64,000 nucleotides of DNA from contig NC_044581.1 of the NCBI RefSeq assembly GCF_901933205.1, positions 15,961,501 to 16,025,500 of the forward strand, in the 5' to 3' direction. Both the position numbers and the translations under genes were made by a program. The stretch comes from Camarhynchus parvulus (Eukaryota; Chordata; Aves; Passeriformes; Thraupidae). The notes under the pieces were generated by a model. It made no database searches. It had not been told where the DNA came from and was given only the letters and a program-made list of their open reading frames with translations. Shown one piece after another: positions 52,799-63,400 of the stretch. Numbering within the stretch: position 1 is the stretch's first letter; each line of letters begins with the position of its first letter.

Positions 52799-55700
52799 CT
52801 ACAAGGAAGAAAACAACGTTGAGGATCTCACTGCAACTGAGACTGTAGAGAGCAACCTGTGAGAGCTGCAAATCCCCTGTTCAAGGTGTGGGACACTGCC
52901 TGACTGTGAGGAAAATGGTGCTACACATCTTTGGAAAAATCGCAATTAAACTGTTCAGCTTTGGGCTTTTACTGTTTTTAATGTCAACAAAAATAACCAA
53001 AAGAAGTTAAAGCCACCTTTTCTTTTTTTTTTTTTGCTCCACTCTTCTCTGTTAGAGCAGTCTTCTGTCATCACTAATAAGATCATTGTTTGCTAGCAGA
53101 GCTCCCAAATAACAAATGTAAAGAATGAAAACAGCATTCTTAGCAATAACCAGGAATTTTGCTAAAGAGAAAGAGATGAGGGGGAAAGGTTATAATTAAT
53201 TGATGAGAAGCATGGAATAAAGAAAATTATACCTAGGATAATTTTCACTTTCTTTTCTCAGTCCTCACACTAATTTAGAGCTACTTTTCCTCTCTGTGGA
53301 TTGAGAAGGGAAGGCCTTGTGCTCTGGTAGATGGAGCACATGAAAGGGTGGCAAAAGCTCTCATTCAGAAGATAACACCATCTGTACCCACTCTCTATTT
53401 TTATCATCTTATTAACTGATTCCACCAAGATATATCCATGATTGTGATCTCCACAGCCACGTGTCAGAGCAGAATTTAGTTCTACAACTTCAAATAAGCC
53501 ACCTTAAACATCAAAAAATATACCTTTGGATTTTAAGGCACTGTTAAATCTACAAAGCGAATTTGACAAGATTTAAAGGAGCGATGAAATATTATCTTTC
53601 AATGCAACATTTCTCTGCTCAGTTTCTTCTGAAAATATATGGTAGTGAAAGCACAATTCACTATGGAGAAAAAATGGCTTCCTGTAAATATTAGATACAG
53701 TTGGCTGCTCCTAGGAACCCTTCAGAGGTCCAGGCACATCAAGCTCAAGTGTTTGTATATGGCCTTCATTGCAGCTTCATGTTTGTAAAGCAGACACTGA
53801 CTCTTCTCAGATGGACAAGAGTAATAACAAGGCACAACAGACTTGGACAGCAACACTCATCTAAAGCAGAAACTGGGCTGCTGGGTCTACAAGGGACAGC
53901 CCCACTGAGCAAATGTGTGGCCAGTGTGTATTAAAATCTTCACAGGCACAACTCTTACAAACTCTCAATAATTCATCGCCACCAGCAATCCCATGGCATC
54001 TTTTACCTTGCCTTAGACCCTCTGCCTTTCTAGAATACACCAACCAAAACAACATCCTTAACATGAAAGGAGCTCTGCAATGGAGCCACAGGATAAGACA
54101 GGAATAGCATCAAACTCCAGGCCTTTGTGTTTTAACCAAAACTAAAGCAGCTGTCCCTCTAAAATAACTTTGCTTATCTGCCTGATACTCTCTCTCATTC
54201 TACCAATGCTCTCTAATGCCTCAGGAACTACAGGTATGGAGTAAAGCACACCACTCTTGCCTTCAGGCAAGCGTTTACAGCACAAGCACATTTTGGTCTC
54301 CTGAGTCATTTTGGGATATTGCAGGTTTGCTCCAAGCTGCAGGGCTGCCGACAGTTCTGAAGGGTTGTCTCTTTTAGAGTGAGAATGCTGAAACAGAGCT
54401 GTCATTCCAATTTCACTGAAATGCCTCCTCCTTTTGAAAAACATTCAAATTAACAATGCCTCACTGGTAATCACTCTGTGGTTCCCTTTTGCTCTTAGAG
54501 AAGCATCTAAAATAGAAAGTCTGCTAGGATTGATTAGTGCAGATGTTAATATGCCCTATATCCTTGCCATAAATCACAAATGATTACCAACAAGAATGCA
54601 GAGAAGTCCCTCTTGGTGATTCCCAAGGCACTTCTTGGTAACATTAAATACCACATTTTACCACAGACACTATTCAGAGCCTAGTCAGATTAGACCTCAT
54701 TTCTTGAGAATCATCCCCAAAACTGGAGAGAGACCAAGCCTGATACAGCTGTTATCATCAGAAAGCAGCTTTTTCTTTGAGTGGAGAAGGAATACGCATT
54801 GCACCTATTTTAGGAGGGCTTGAACTGGGAAGAGATCTACCCAGGGAAAGGAGGTCAGAATATATAGGGTGCAGAAGATAGAGGGTGCAGAAGATAGAGG
54901 GTGCAGCCTTTGCCATTGCTGCGGACAGAGGGAACAGCCTATGTCGAGGAGACACCAAGCATCTGGTGAGCCCCTGCTCTGTGCAAGAACTCCATAAAGA
55001 AACCAAGAGAAGGCTCTTCCCTCATCCTCACGGCATGTTCTCCTGCTGATGGACTCATACCCATGCACAGCAGTCACTCTGAGTGTGGGCCCCTTTCTAG
55101 AGCACCCAAACACAACCATGTCTATGAAGGCTGAGTGTAAAAAATGAAACCCTTGGGCTGGTTTCAGTGACAGGAGTACCCCAGTGCACGAGGGTGCTCC
55201 ACAGCCAGAACAAAGGTGTCACCTTAAAAAGAGACACAGTATATTCACTCAGGTGCAGTGTTATTCAAACAAGCACCATATGCTGTAACCTTATGATGCC
55301 CTTTAAAAATAGCAAGAATTTTAAAAATGAGAGTGTTGATCTGGAGCAGAGGCTTTCTAGAGAACATTCTCCTTTCAGAAGATATTCTCCAATATGGAGC
55401 ACAGCTATGTAACAAAATACGTGGAAAGATTGCAACTTGTCTCAAGGCAGAGATGGGGCAGGAAGGGAACTGAGACAAATCTCCTAAGAAGATTTCACCA
55501 CTGAACCCATAGTTGAAACTAAACTTGCCATTATCTTCATCCAACTGACAAATTTTAGCTGTTTGAGAAAAATTTTGTCTTTAGATAAAAATATTTATAT
55601 CTTCTTAAGATCCAGATATAATAAGAATTTAGAAAACTTAATTACCTTTTGACATGACTGATTCTGCAAATAGCTAAGATAGGATTGACATGTATTAACT

Positions 55701-56426
55701 CAGGATTTATTTCCAAAATTTTCAACCTCCTTAGGCAATAAAATGCAAGTTTGCAGTGAATATAGATGTTTAGTATCAATAACAGAATAGGAGGCAGGAC
55801 AAAATTCTGCTTATATGCCATAAGAGATACCAGAGTCCATAACCACTTATGACAACTTTACTATATACATCAAATATCTGCCATTTATCACAACCTGTCA
55901 GGTTTTTCCTGAGCAATCAACTAAGTCCTGTATCCAGAATCAGAATCCTAATTTAATCTGCACCTCCTTAATGCACACAGTTGTAAGAAGCAATGCTTAC
56001 TGTAAACAGGGCTCTGTTAACTTGAGATCAAAAGCTGGAACCAGAATCAGCAGCACCTGGGCTTTGAGTAGAAGAGCAGTGATGACAGGAAACATGGCCA
56101 AGAAAGGAAACTTAAGAAGTTAACTTAATTTCTTTCATTTTATTAAGGGACATCAGCCATGCTTTCCAGTTCCTATTTAGCCATCAGGATGTGCACATGG
56201 CACAAGTGACTTTCAGGAAGGATTTGAAGGAGATGACAGTGGTGGATTCAGAAATTAATTCAAGAGGTCATTCTCACGCTTGGGAAGCAGCAAGGAAAAA
56301 CTGACCTTTCAAATCTCAACAGGGTGGTGAAGGCTGCTGTCACTGGCAGAGCAGAAGGGATTAGAAACTGGTGATTATTTATATGAGACTTATAACTCTC
56401 ACTTTGAAAATAAAAAAAAAAATTAC
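52799..56426 (-). other. VAT1L intron 2
   Basis: This is a 3.6-kb intron. It contains a minor 16-bp tandem repeat near 54866-54906 and poly-T tracts. Nothing else is recognised. Confidence 0.85.
54866..54906. repeat. 16-bp tandem repeat, about 2.5 copies
   Basis: The unit agggtgcagaagatag occurs twice in succession and is followed by a partial third copy (agggtgcag). It lies in VAT1L intron 2. Confidence 0.9.
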
Positions 56427-56556
56427 CTCAAATCCTTTCACGCTGTCTCCAAGAGCTTCTACAATTCCAGAACATTCAAACCCAGGAACAAGCGGAGTCT
56501 TAGGAGGGTTGTCAATGTTCCCCTGTCGCACCATCAAATCAATAAAGTTCAAACCA
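56427..56556 (-). CDS. VAT1L: VAT1L coding exon 2 (completes Cys77; residues 78-120)
   Basis: The exon begins after a good acceptor (pyrimidine-rich tract ending TTTTACAG). Its first base completes Cys77, giving the conserved KACGLNFIDLMVRQG segment. It then encodes NPPKTPLVPGFECSGIV and EALGDSVKGFE. This is the core of the GroES-like domain. The G-x-N-x-x-D pattern and the PGFECSG turn are shared with quinone oxidoreductases such as zeta-crystallin and VAT1. The Cys/His ligand set of the catalytic zinc in classical alcohol dehydrogenases is not apparent, as expected for this branch. The donor is GTAATT, in phase 0 after GAG. The length, 130 bases, is one base plus 43 codons, and fits both neighbours exactly. 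Confidence 0.97.
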
Positions 56557-59500
56557 CTGTAAAACACAGGAAAAACTAAAATCAAGACTATTACCACAGA
56601 TCAAAGTGGAGGAGGAAGCCTTGACCCGAGTGATGGCACAGCCAGCAAACTCCAGGGCAGCATTAAAAGCTGGGCTCTGCAGGGTCATTGGGAGCCAGCA
56701 GACATTCCCACTCTTGGGACGCTGGCAGAGGGTGCACATGCCAGGACAGCTCAGCTGCCAGCAGCCTCAGACTGCTCAGCAGTCACCCAGGGCATGCCAG
56801 AATTCAATACAGTGAAGCGCTGATTGCTACCAATGCACTACGAGCTGGCAAGGAAAACCAGGTCAATTTAAGAAGAAAACCCCAAGCCTCACACATTACA
56901 GCTATTTTGGGCTAGGAGCTACATGATCTAACTGTCCTAACCTTTGATGTGATCCCAGGAATGCATCTTGTGTTTGTCTCAGGCAGGATTCCAAACCTGG
57001 GCATGAACTTACTAAGTACCAGATAGGCTTTTGTTTTAAAACTGTTCCTTCCTGGATCATGCTTGTACATTTTTTCAAAAGTTATAAAGGTCTTTGAAGT
57101 CCTCAGGTTTGATGCTCAGAAAAAAATACAGGTCTTTTCCTGCAGTCTCAACTTGGCAAAAATCCTAAAGCACTTTTGCATTGTCTTTTGTATGCAATTT
57201 TATTAAAGCAAATTTTGTGGTTTTCTGGGCAGCCACAGGAAAAAAAAAAGGCAAAAAGGTGCCATTTATCTACTATGTGCATATATTGATTACTGGCCTT
57301 AATGCCACAGTTAAAACTTTAAAACTCCTAACTAGCTGAAATACACTTCAGCATGAATCCATTGTTCCAAAACACAGCCCTGTTTTTGTGGTTAGCCAAG
57401 CACACAGCCAGTCCCACTCACACATGTGACACCAGCAACTACCTGGATACACCACATTACTGATTGGCACAAGGATTTATTAGATGCAGCCTGAGTCAGA
57501 TACTAATCAAGACACAGACAGGCTGAACAGACCCAACAAATGAACAGACAGAGCAGACACCCAGCCCCAGCACAACAGCATGGATTCACGGGATGTAGGT
57601 CACTGGGGAGGGGGACGGAGATCACACCAAATGAAAGCATTCATAATTGTGGTGGAGGGTTTAGAGCAACCTGAACCCACAACTTTCACCATACTCATAA
57701 ACAAAGCCTATAATATCAACCATATGGAGGGTTAAGAGGGGTTTTCACACAGTTAAGCTGGCAAATTTGAAATGATTTTGGAAAGATCTCTTCTTCTCCA
57801 GTGGGTAAGACCACCTCCTACATCGCCACTGTGGTGTTGATTTGAAAGAGAAATTTCAAATAGCAAAATGCCTGCAAGGCAGCCATTGTTTGGAGAAGAG
57901 GAACAAACAAACAAACAGACAAAAGTTCCAAAACAAACCACAAACCCAGAAACCCCACAGCACTGATGGTGGCAACCACTGTTTGTGTACATTAATTTCA
58001 GCAATGGTCTTTCAAATGCATCTTTCCACACTGCAAGCCTTTTACAAAAAGTTAACTTTTCCCTACATTCCTGCAAGAAAAAGCAGCTGGAGGCAGGACT
58101 GTGATGAGGGAACCTGGGCAGAGCACACCCCGTGGTGCCATAACGAGGAGGCAAGAAGGAGACAGGTGAATATGCAGAGGCCATTGCTCTCTGCTCATGA
58201 CAATGATCACAAATAAGATTCCTTCTCATGAAGTAAATAGTCAGACAGTTTTTGAAAAGGCACATGTTCAGTTCTGCATCTAATGACGTAAAACTGGCAG
58301 TTCAGTTCTGTCCTAGCTCCATTTCTTTTTCATCTGTGTTTTCCCCAAAAGGGGACAAAGGGCAGCAAAATTATATTGGGAGTTCATCTGTATTACAATG
58401 AACTTACAAGACCTCACACAGAACTGGTGTGATAAGGGAAGAACATCACTACACAAGGTAAACAATAATCAAGTCATGTGTTCTTATTGTTTTAATTACT
58501 AGCTGAACCATGGAGTGTTGACCAGGTTTTCTAATAATTTCTAGTCACTTTATAGAGAGTTTCTTCTTCATTCACTTTCATCTCCTTTATTCTTACATAT
58601 TGTGGCATCCCAGCTTCTCCCATACATGTCTTTATTCCTATTCTTCTCCATGTTGAAGGAAGGACAGGAGTTTTATTTTACCTGAGCAATTTGAAGATCA
58701 GTAGATCTGAAAGCATGATTATGGTGTATTGGTCAACTCAGCTTTTTTTAATTATTATTATTTTCTTTCCTTAGAATAACCAAGAGGGCCTAAAGATGGA
58801 TGGTAAGTTTTGTAACTACACCCAACACACCCAGCTCTTTCATTTGGATTCAATCAATAGCACACTCAGGAAAAGTTTGACTGCACAGAACATCACAAAA
58901 AATATGTCTCATGAAGAGTGGTAGGTTTAGAGATTAAGCACAATTTATTTCTTGTACCACTGCAAACCAGGATAGCCTGCTCTGGTGTGCAGACAAAGTG
59001 ACCCCTGAACTTTTAGTAAAGGCATATCCAGAGGGAGAAGTGTAAATGTAAAGCAATCCAGTGACAAACAGCACACAGCATGTTTTTAATCCTAAATCAA
59101 GAGCTGGATGCAAATGAAAATAGGGAAGGATATGAATGATCAAGATCAATACATTGCCATAGGGGTTCTGCAAGAACCATCCTGTGACAGAACAGAGATG
59201 TCTCTGTGACTTGCACAGACTGGATTACCTGTGCATTACTGGAGGCAGACTTTATCAAATATAGAATTATCCTTGAATCTGAATCTGACTTTCTCAGACT
59301 GCAATGCTCTACCTTAACACCGGGTCCTTTTGAGGACTTTGAATATTATTCTCTATACTTGTGGTTTTCTGCATTTTTATTTCCCTTTTTGTAAGTGTGG
59401 AAAGCAACAGTCAATTTGTTTCTCCTTGTTCCATCCCACACACCCGAGGATGCCCAATACCTTCCATTTCAAAATCCCAAATCATGCAGAACACTCCATG

Positions 59501-61866
59501 ACACGGTTTGGAGAGGTGCTGCTTTTGATCTGTCTTTCTTATTTCACTGTAAAAATCCACTAAAATTAATTGCTGAAATTAATGAAAAGCCACAGAGCAA
59601 ACAAGAGGACCATCGAGTTTTGCATTCTTAAAATCCTTCCTCTTAACCACAGCCAAACCGCCTAATCTTAAAAATTAAAAAAAACCCAAACAACAAAACC
59701 AGCCATGTCTATACATAAAGGAAAGGTTTAAAATTATCAGGTCTCATGCTTTTTATGCAGAAACCAAGACCATATGAACAGACTGCCTTTAGGAGCAACA
59801 CTGATTCTCTTCCACTACTCTGTTACACTTAGGATTTCTTTTATCTGCTCCAGTTTTTTTAAGGTGCCTTTATCTCACAGTCACGGAGTCAGAAGGTCAC
59901 TTCTGCCTCATTCCTCATAGTGCACATGTACAGCAGTACAGGGAAGAGATAATTATAAGAGAAAAAAGAACAATAGAGGGAGGTAATCATAGGGCACCAT
60001 TGCTTATTCACACAACCCATCTGAAATACGGCTTTCATTCACTCCAGCTACTTGTCTCATCTTTTCATCACTCTGTATCCCAACGATCTGCTGCCTGCAA
60101 ATTACAATACAAACAAACACAGGAGTTTCAACTGCTTCATCATTATCAATCAGAAATGATTTCAGGAAATATGCAGAAGCTGTGACTCAGCTTGGACATC
60201 GATGGCTGTTCCATTTCTTAGTCACTGAATGAGCCTAACACATGACTCATCTCAGCTGACACATTTTCAATTGAATCACTGATATTCCAGACCTTCAAAA
60301 GAATTATTCATCTGGCTTAGTGCTAATAGCAGCACATCCTCCATCTCCTCCATTTCTAGTACCATACTACGAAGTGTACACGTACAACTTAAGGCATCTA
60401 AACATGTGATTCAATCGGTTTTATCCACAGGGAATTCAGAGACCACACAGAACTTGTTCCTCTACTGGTGTATACTATTTATCAAGCATGTGCATATCCT
60501 TCTTAAAATAAAGCTTATTTTTGTCCATCAATTTGTTGAGTCAAAAAATAATAATAATCATCTCTAGTGGTGGTCAACTACAAAACTGATTCAACAGAAC
60601 ACGTGTTTTGTAAGAAGTATTGATGACTGGAAAAACCCATCTTGCGTGTGTTCAGCACTGCCCACATCGACCTGTGCACGCTGCCATGGGCAAAGCCAAC
60701 CCCTTTCTCACTCTGTCTCCCAAGTCCATCATCATCCCAATCAATCCTCTGCATTTGCAGGCTTGGGTCAAGAGGATCAGCAAATTGATTTTGCCTTGCC
60801 TGGAACCACACTTTGGTGACCTGGTCACATTTCAGCCCTGGGGCCATTTCCAGTCAGGAATGACAAGCAGATGCTCTCCAGCCTGCAGGCTCCTCCAGCA
60901 CGAAGGGAAACTCCCAAAATACAGGGGGCACTGTGCAACCTGGCAGTTACCTGTGGAGCAGCTGAGCAGGTCTGCTGATGTCAAATAGCACGCTTGCAAC
61001 TCACACAGCCCTGCAGACACTGCAGCCCTGGAGAGCAGCTGCATCTGTGGCTGCACAATTGTATTGTACAGCCAAGTGTTCTTGTGCAGGTAGCTTGCTA
61101 TTTGTGACACATACACAGCTACTGGTTTTGTGAAAGTGGAATTCATACAGGTACTGGAAAATGCTGTAACCCCCTGACACATTTAGAGCAATATATCCAT
61201 GTGCTAACAAAATGTTTAGTTTTGCATGTTAACTTTTGTTAACCTAATTGCTGGGAAAAAAACCACGCAGGAAACAAGAATCATTAAATCTATTCACTTA
61301 GCACAGAATTTCTGGCATTTCCCATTGTGGCTAGTAGACAGAAAGAAAACCCCAATACCAAATGTGAATGCAAAAATACCCAGCCCATTATTTACTAGTA
61401 CTCATGCAGATTAATGGATATCATCACTATTTTTCATAGGCAACACCTTGGTAGAGGGAATACTCACAATGGTCACAAACTTTATGAGCCCCATTAAGAA
61501 CAGGATGGAAAGTGCAGCATCTGAACAGGTCAAGATTACTCAGCTACATTAACCTACCAGGATATGCCAAATCTGAAGCAGATCCACTGATACATGATTC
61601 AAAACAAGTTCACTCCCCCATACCAGAAACATTTTTAACACAAGTTCCTTCTAAACTAAACAACTTGGCCTTCACCTTGGAATTTATCTTCCAGAAGCAC
61701 CATGTTTTCATACAGCAGAAAAGGACAACAGAAGATAAATCCTTGCCTAGGCAAAATTAATTCAGTCTTTGGTAAACATCAAGTTGTGTAGTAAGATCCT
61801 AATGTGGCTTCTGTCACTCAAAAAAATTAATCCTATTTTCATGAAGGAACATGTGCACTAAGATCC

Positions 61867-61955
61867 AGCAATCTAGGAAGAAGAGTCTGCTCTGCTTGTC
61901 TGTGAAAAAAAAATAAAAAAAAAAAAAAGAAAGGAAAAAAAGCGATCTAGGAAAG
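61867..61955 (+). repeat. Poly(A)-tailed short insert with flanking imperfect duplication
   Basis: The sequence agcaatctaggaag (61867-61880) recurs as agcgatctaggaaag (61941-61955). Between them is a 24-base segment followed by a long A-rich tract (61905-61940). The arrangement resembles a small poly(A) retroinsertion with a target-site duplication of about 14 bases. It could also be a chance repeat beside an expanded A tract. It lies in VAT1L intron 1, antisense to the gene. Confidence 0.5.
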
Positions 61956-62434
61956 CTCGTTTCAGGATGCTGCCAGACCGTAGCCACTTGTCACCTGGAC
62001 ACAGGGACTAACATTGGGAAATTATCCCGAGCTCTGGCCACGCTGCCACAGCAGCTCCGATGAAAAAGGATGCTGACTTAAGTAAGTGATTCCCAGGAGA
62101 AAAACAACAGCCAGTGTGTCAGAAGGGAGAGAGACAGGTGCTGAGCAACACGCACAATCTGGCATCCACATTTCTCACAGAAACCCAAACCCCGAACGCA
62201 CTTGGCCAGGCTTTCCCCCCCGCCTTCTCCTAGCTGGTGGCGTGAAATACCACTGACAATTTCCTTCCCTTCGCACCGCCGCCGAGCGCACACGAACCCC
62301 GCTGCCCGCCCTGCACAGGGAGCCCGGGGCTCGGCGCTGAGCCGGGGCAGGGACGGGCCGGGAGCGGGGCTGCCCCGCGGGGAAGCCACAGGTGAGGGAA
62401 GTCGGCGCCGGAGCAGCGGCTGCTCGCAGGGCGC

Positions 62435-62584
62435 GCTCCGAGCGCAGGGATGCCCGGCCCCGGGGCACCGCGGGTCCCGCAGCTGCTCCGAGCGCAGGGA
62501 TGCCCGGCCCCGGGGCACCGCGGGTCCCGCAGCCGCTCCGAGCGCAGGGATGCCCGGCCCCGGGGCACCGCGGGTCCCGCACCC
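62435..62584. repeat. 50-bp GC-rich minisatellite, 3 copies, in VAT1L intron 1
   Basis: Three consecutive 50-base units start at 62435, 62485 and 62535, each opening gctccgagcgcaggga. They are identical apart from the last two or three bases of each unit. The array begins 41 bases inside intron 1. The near-perfect identity points to recent duplication or a variable-number repeat, and copy number in an assembly may be unreliable. Confidence 0.95.
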
Positions 62585-62627
62585 GCCCGCGCCCCGGGGA
62601 AGGAGAGGGCGAGGGGCGATACTGGAC

Positions 62628-62857
62628 CAGGCTTTGACGCGGATCTTCAGCTCGCCCTCCTGCGGCTCCGGCATGGCTTTCTTGGACACGCGGAGCTTGT
62701 TGAGCCCCCCGAAGGCGGACAGCACCACGGCTCGCATCTCCTTGGCGTCCCCGGCGCGCAGGCTGCCGCCCGCGCCGCCCTCGGCCGCCTCCCTGCCGCC
62801 CTCCTTGTCGATCATCTGCTCCGTCTCCTCGGCTCGCTGCGCTCCCTCCTTGGCCAT
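62628..62857 (-). CDS. VAT1L: VAT1L coding exon 1 (residues 1-76 and two bases of codon 77)
   Basis: The exon starts at ATG 62857-62855 in a strong Kozak context, with G at -3 and G at +4. The frame is open further upstream into a CR1 repeat, but the protein homology begins here with MAKEG, and no other ATG lies in the roughly 200 bases of GC-rich DNA before it. The first 40 residues are charged and low in complexity (ETEQMIDKEGG, then a Gly/Ala-rich stretch), probably a disordered N-terminal tail. The folded part begins at MRAVVLSAFGGLNKL, the first strand of the GroES-like domain, and continues through PEPQEGELKIRVKA. The exon ends after GCC TG. The donor reads GTCCAG, which is far from consensus, but this phase is required to make Cys77 with the T at the start of exon 2. 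A 50-bp tandem repeat lies 41 bases into the following intron. Confidence 0.97.
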
Positions 62858-63054
62858 GGCGGGGCTGCGGCGGCTCCCGCGGTGCCGCCTGCGAGGCCGG
62901 TGCCGCCGTGCGGAATGGCCGCGGAGCCGCCGGGGCCCGCCCGCCGCACTGCACCGGCTGCGCAGCGCCCTCCGCCCGCCCGCCCGCCCCCGCGGCGCCC
63001 GGCACGGGCAGCGCCCGCAGCGGCCCCCGGCAGGAGCCACAGAACCAGGCCGGC
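62858..63054 (-). promoter_or_regulatory. VAT1L 5' UTR and proximal promoter (inferred)
   Basis: About 200 bases of very GC-rich DNA separate the start codon from a CR1 repeat. On the minus strand there is a run of overlapping GGGCGG-type GC boxes at about 62972-62991, another GC box at 62934-62944, and a TGCGCAG element near 62959-62965 that resembles half of an NRF1 site. I see no TATA box in a suitable place. No ATG occurs on the minus strand between here and the VAT1L start, so a leader without upstream ORFs is likely. The exact transcription start cannot be read from sequence. Confidence 0.7.
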
Positions 63055-63400
63055 TGAGAGGACCTCTGAGATCACACCGTCCACCCTCGTGACCCATCTC
63101 CACCTTGTCATCGTGGCGCTGAGAGCCACGTCCAGTCCTTAAACACCTCCAGGGATGGGGACTCCACTACCTCCCCGCTCAGTCCATTCCAATGTCTAAT
63201 CATCTTTCTGTGAAGAAATTATTCCCGATGTCCAGCCTCAACTTCCCCTCGTGCAGCTTTAGGAAGTCCTGTCACTTGTTACCTAGGGGAAGAGCCCGAT
63301 CCCCACCTGGCTCCACCCTCCTTCCAGGTACTTCAAGAGAGGGTAAGATCAGCCCTGACTGAGTCTCTTCTTCTCCAGGCTGAACAGCCCCCGCCACCTT
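63055..63400 (-). mobile_element. CR1 LINE 3' fragment upstream of VAT1L
   Basis: The plus strand reads as the reverse complement of an avian CR1 3' end. Recognisable blocks, in order, are gaggacctctgagatca, ccttaaacacctccaggga, tgaagaaattattcccgatg, tccagcctcaacttcccct, cctgtcacttgttacc and cttcttctccaggctgaaca. The element therefore lies on the minus strand, and its 3' end faces the VAT1L promoter. It is 5'-truncated, as is usual for CR1, and moderately diverged. It begins only about 200 bases upstream of the start codon. Confidence 0.9.

Larger units (their letters stand above)
56557..62627 (-). other. VAT1L intron 1
   Basis: This intron is 6.1 kb with GTCC...ACAG borders. It starts inside the CpG island, holds the 50-bp minisatellite and the poly(A) insert described separately, and is otherwise AT-rich unique sequence. 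I see no exon or RNA gene in it. A minus-strand run of short A-rich simple sequence (aacaaacaaacaaacagac) lies near 57903. Confidence 0.85.
8370..63055 (-). other. VAT1L: VAT1L gene (transcription unit, ends approximate)
   Basis: Nine minus-strand coding exons assemble into one 418-residue protein that matches vertebrate VAT1L along its whole length; as I remember it, the human protein is 419 residues. Intron sizes in transcript order are about 6.1, 3.6, 10.0, 2.1, 0.48, 1.7, 24.6 and 1.86 kb. All introns begin GT and end AG. Exon phases agree at every join, including three codons split across introns (Cys77, Arg240, Gly275). The family is the zinc-independent quinone-oxidoreductase group, with an N-terminal GroES-like half and a C-terminal NAD(P)-binding Rossmann half. 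The precise substrate of VAT1L is not established to my knowledge. The 5' end is inferred to lie in the CpG island. The 3' end is inferred from an AATAAA on the minus strand near 8390. Confidence in the gene is very high; the transcript ends are estimates. Confidence 0.97.
62245..63060. promoter_or_regulatory. CpG island over VAT1L exon 1
   Basis: This is the only extended CpG-dense segment in the window; the sequence on both sides is AT-rich and CpG-poor. It covers exon 1, the inferred promoter and the first 380 bases of intron 1, and includes the 50-bp tandem repeat. Long open frames on both strands here (up to 341 codons) come from its base composition and are not separate genes. Boundaries are judged by eye. 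Confidence 0.85.

Noticed and set aside
62078..63103. 341-codon frame that starts at an ATG in the CR1 repeat and includes VAT1L exon 1
   Set aside because: Only the 76 codons from 62857 to 62628 match VAT1L. The rest is CR1, promoter and intron-1 minisatellite read through.
62202..63142. Long plus-strand frames (296 and 230 codons) across the CpG island
   Set aside because: They are opposite-strand shadows of exon 1 and the GC-rich repeat. The Arg/Pro/Gly-rich translation reflects composition.
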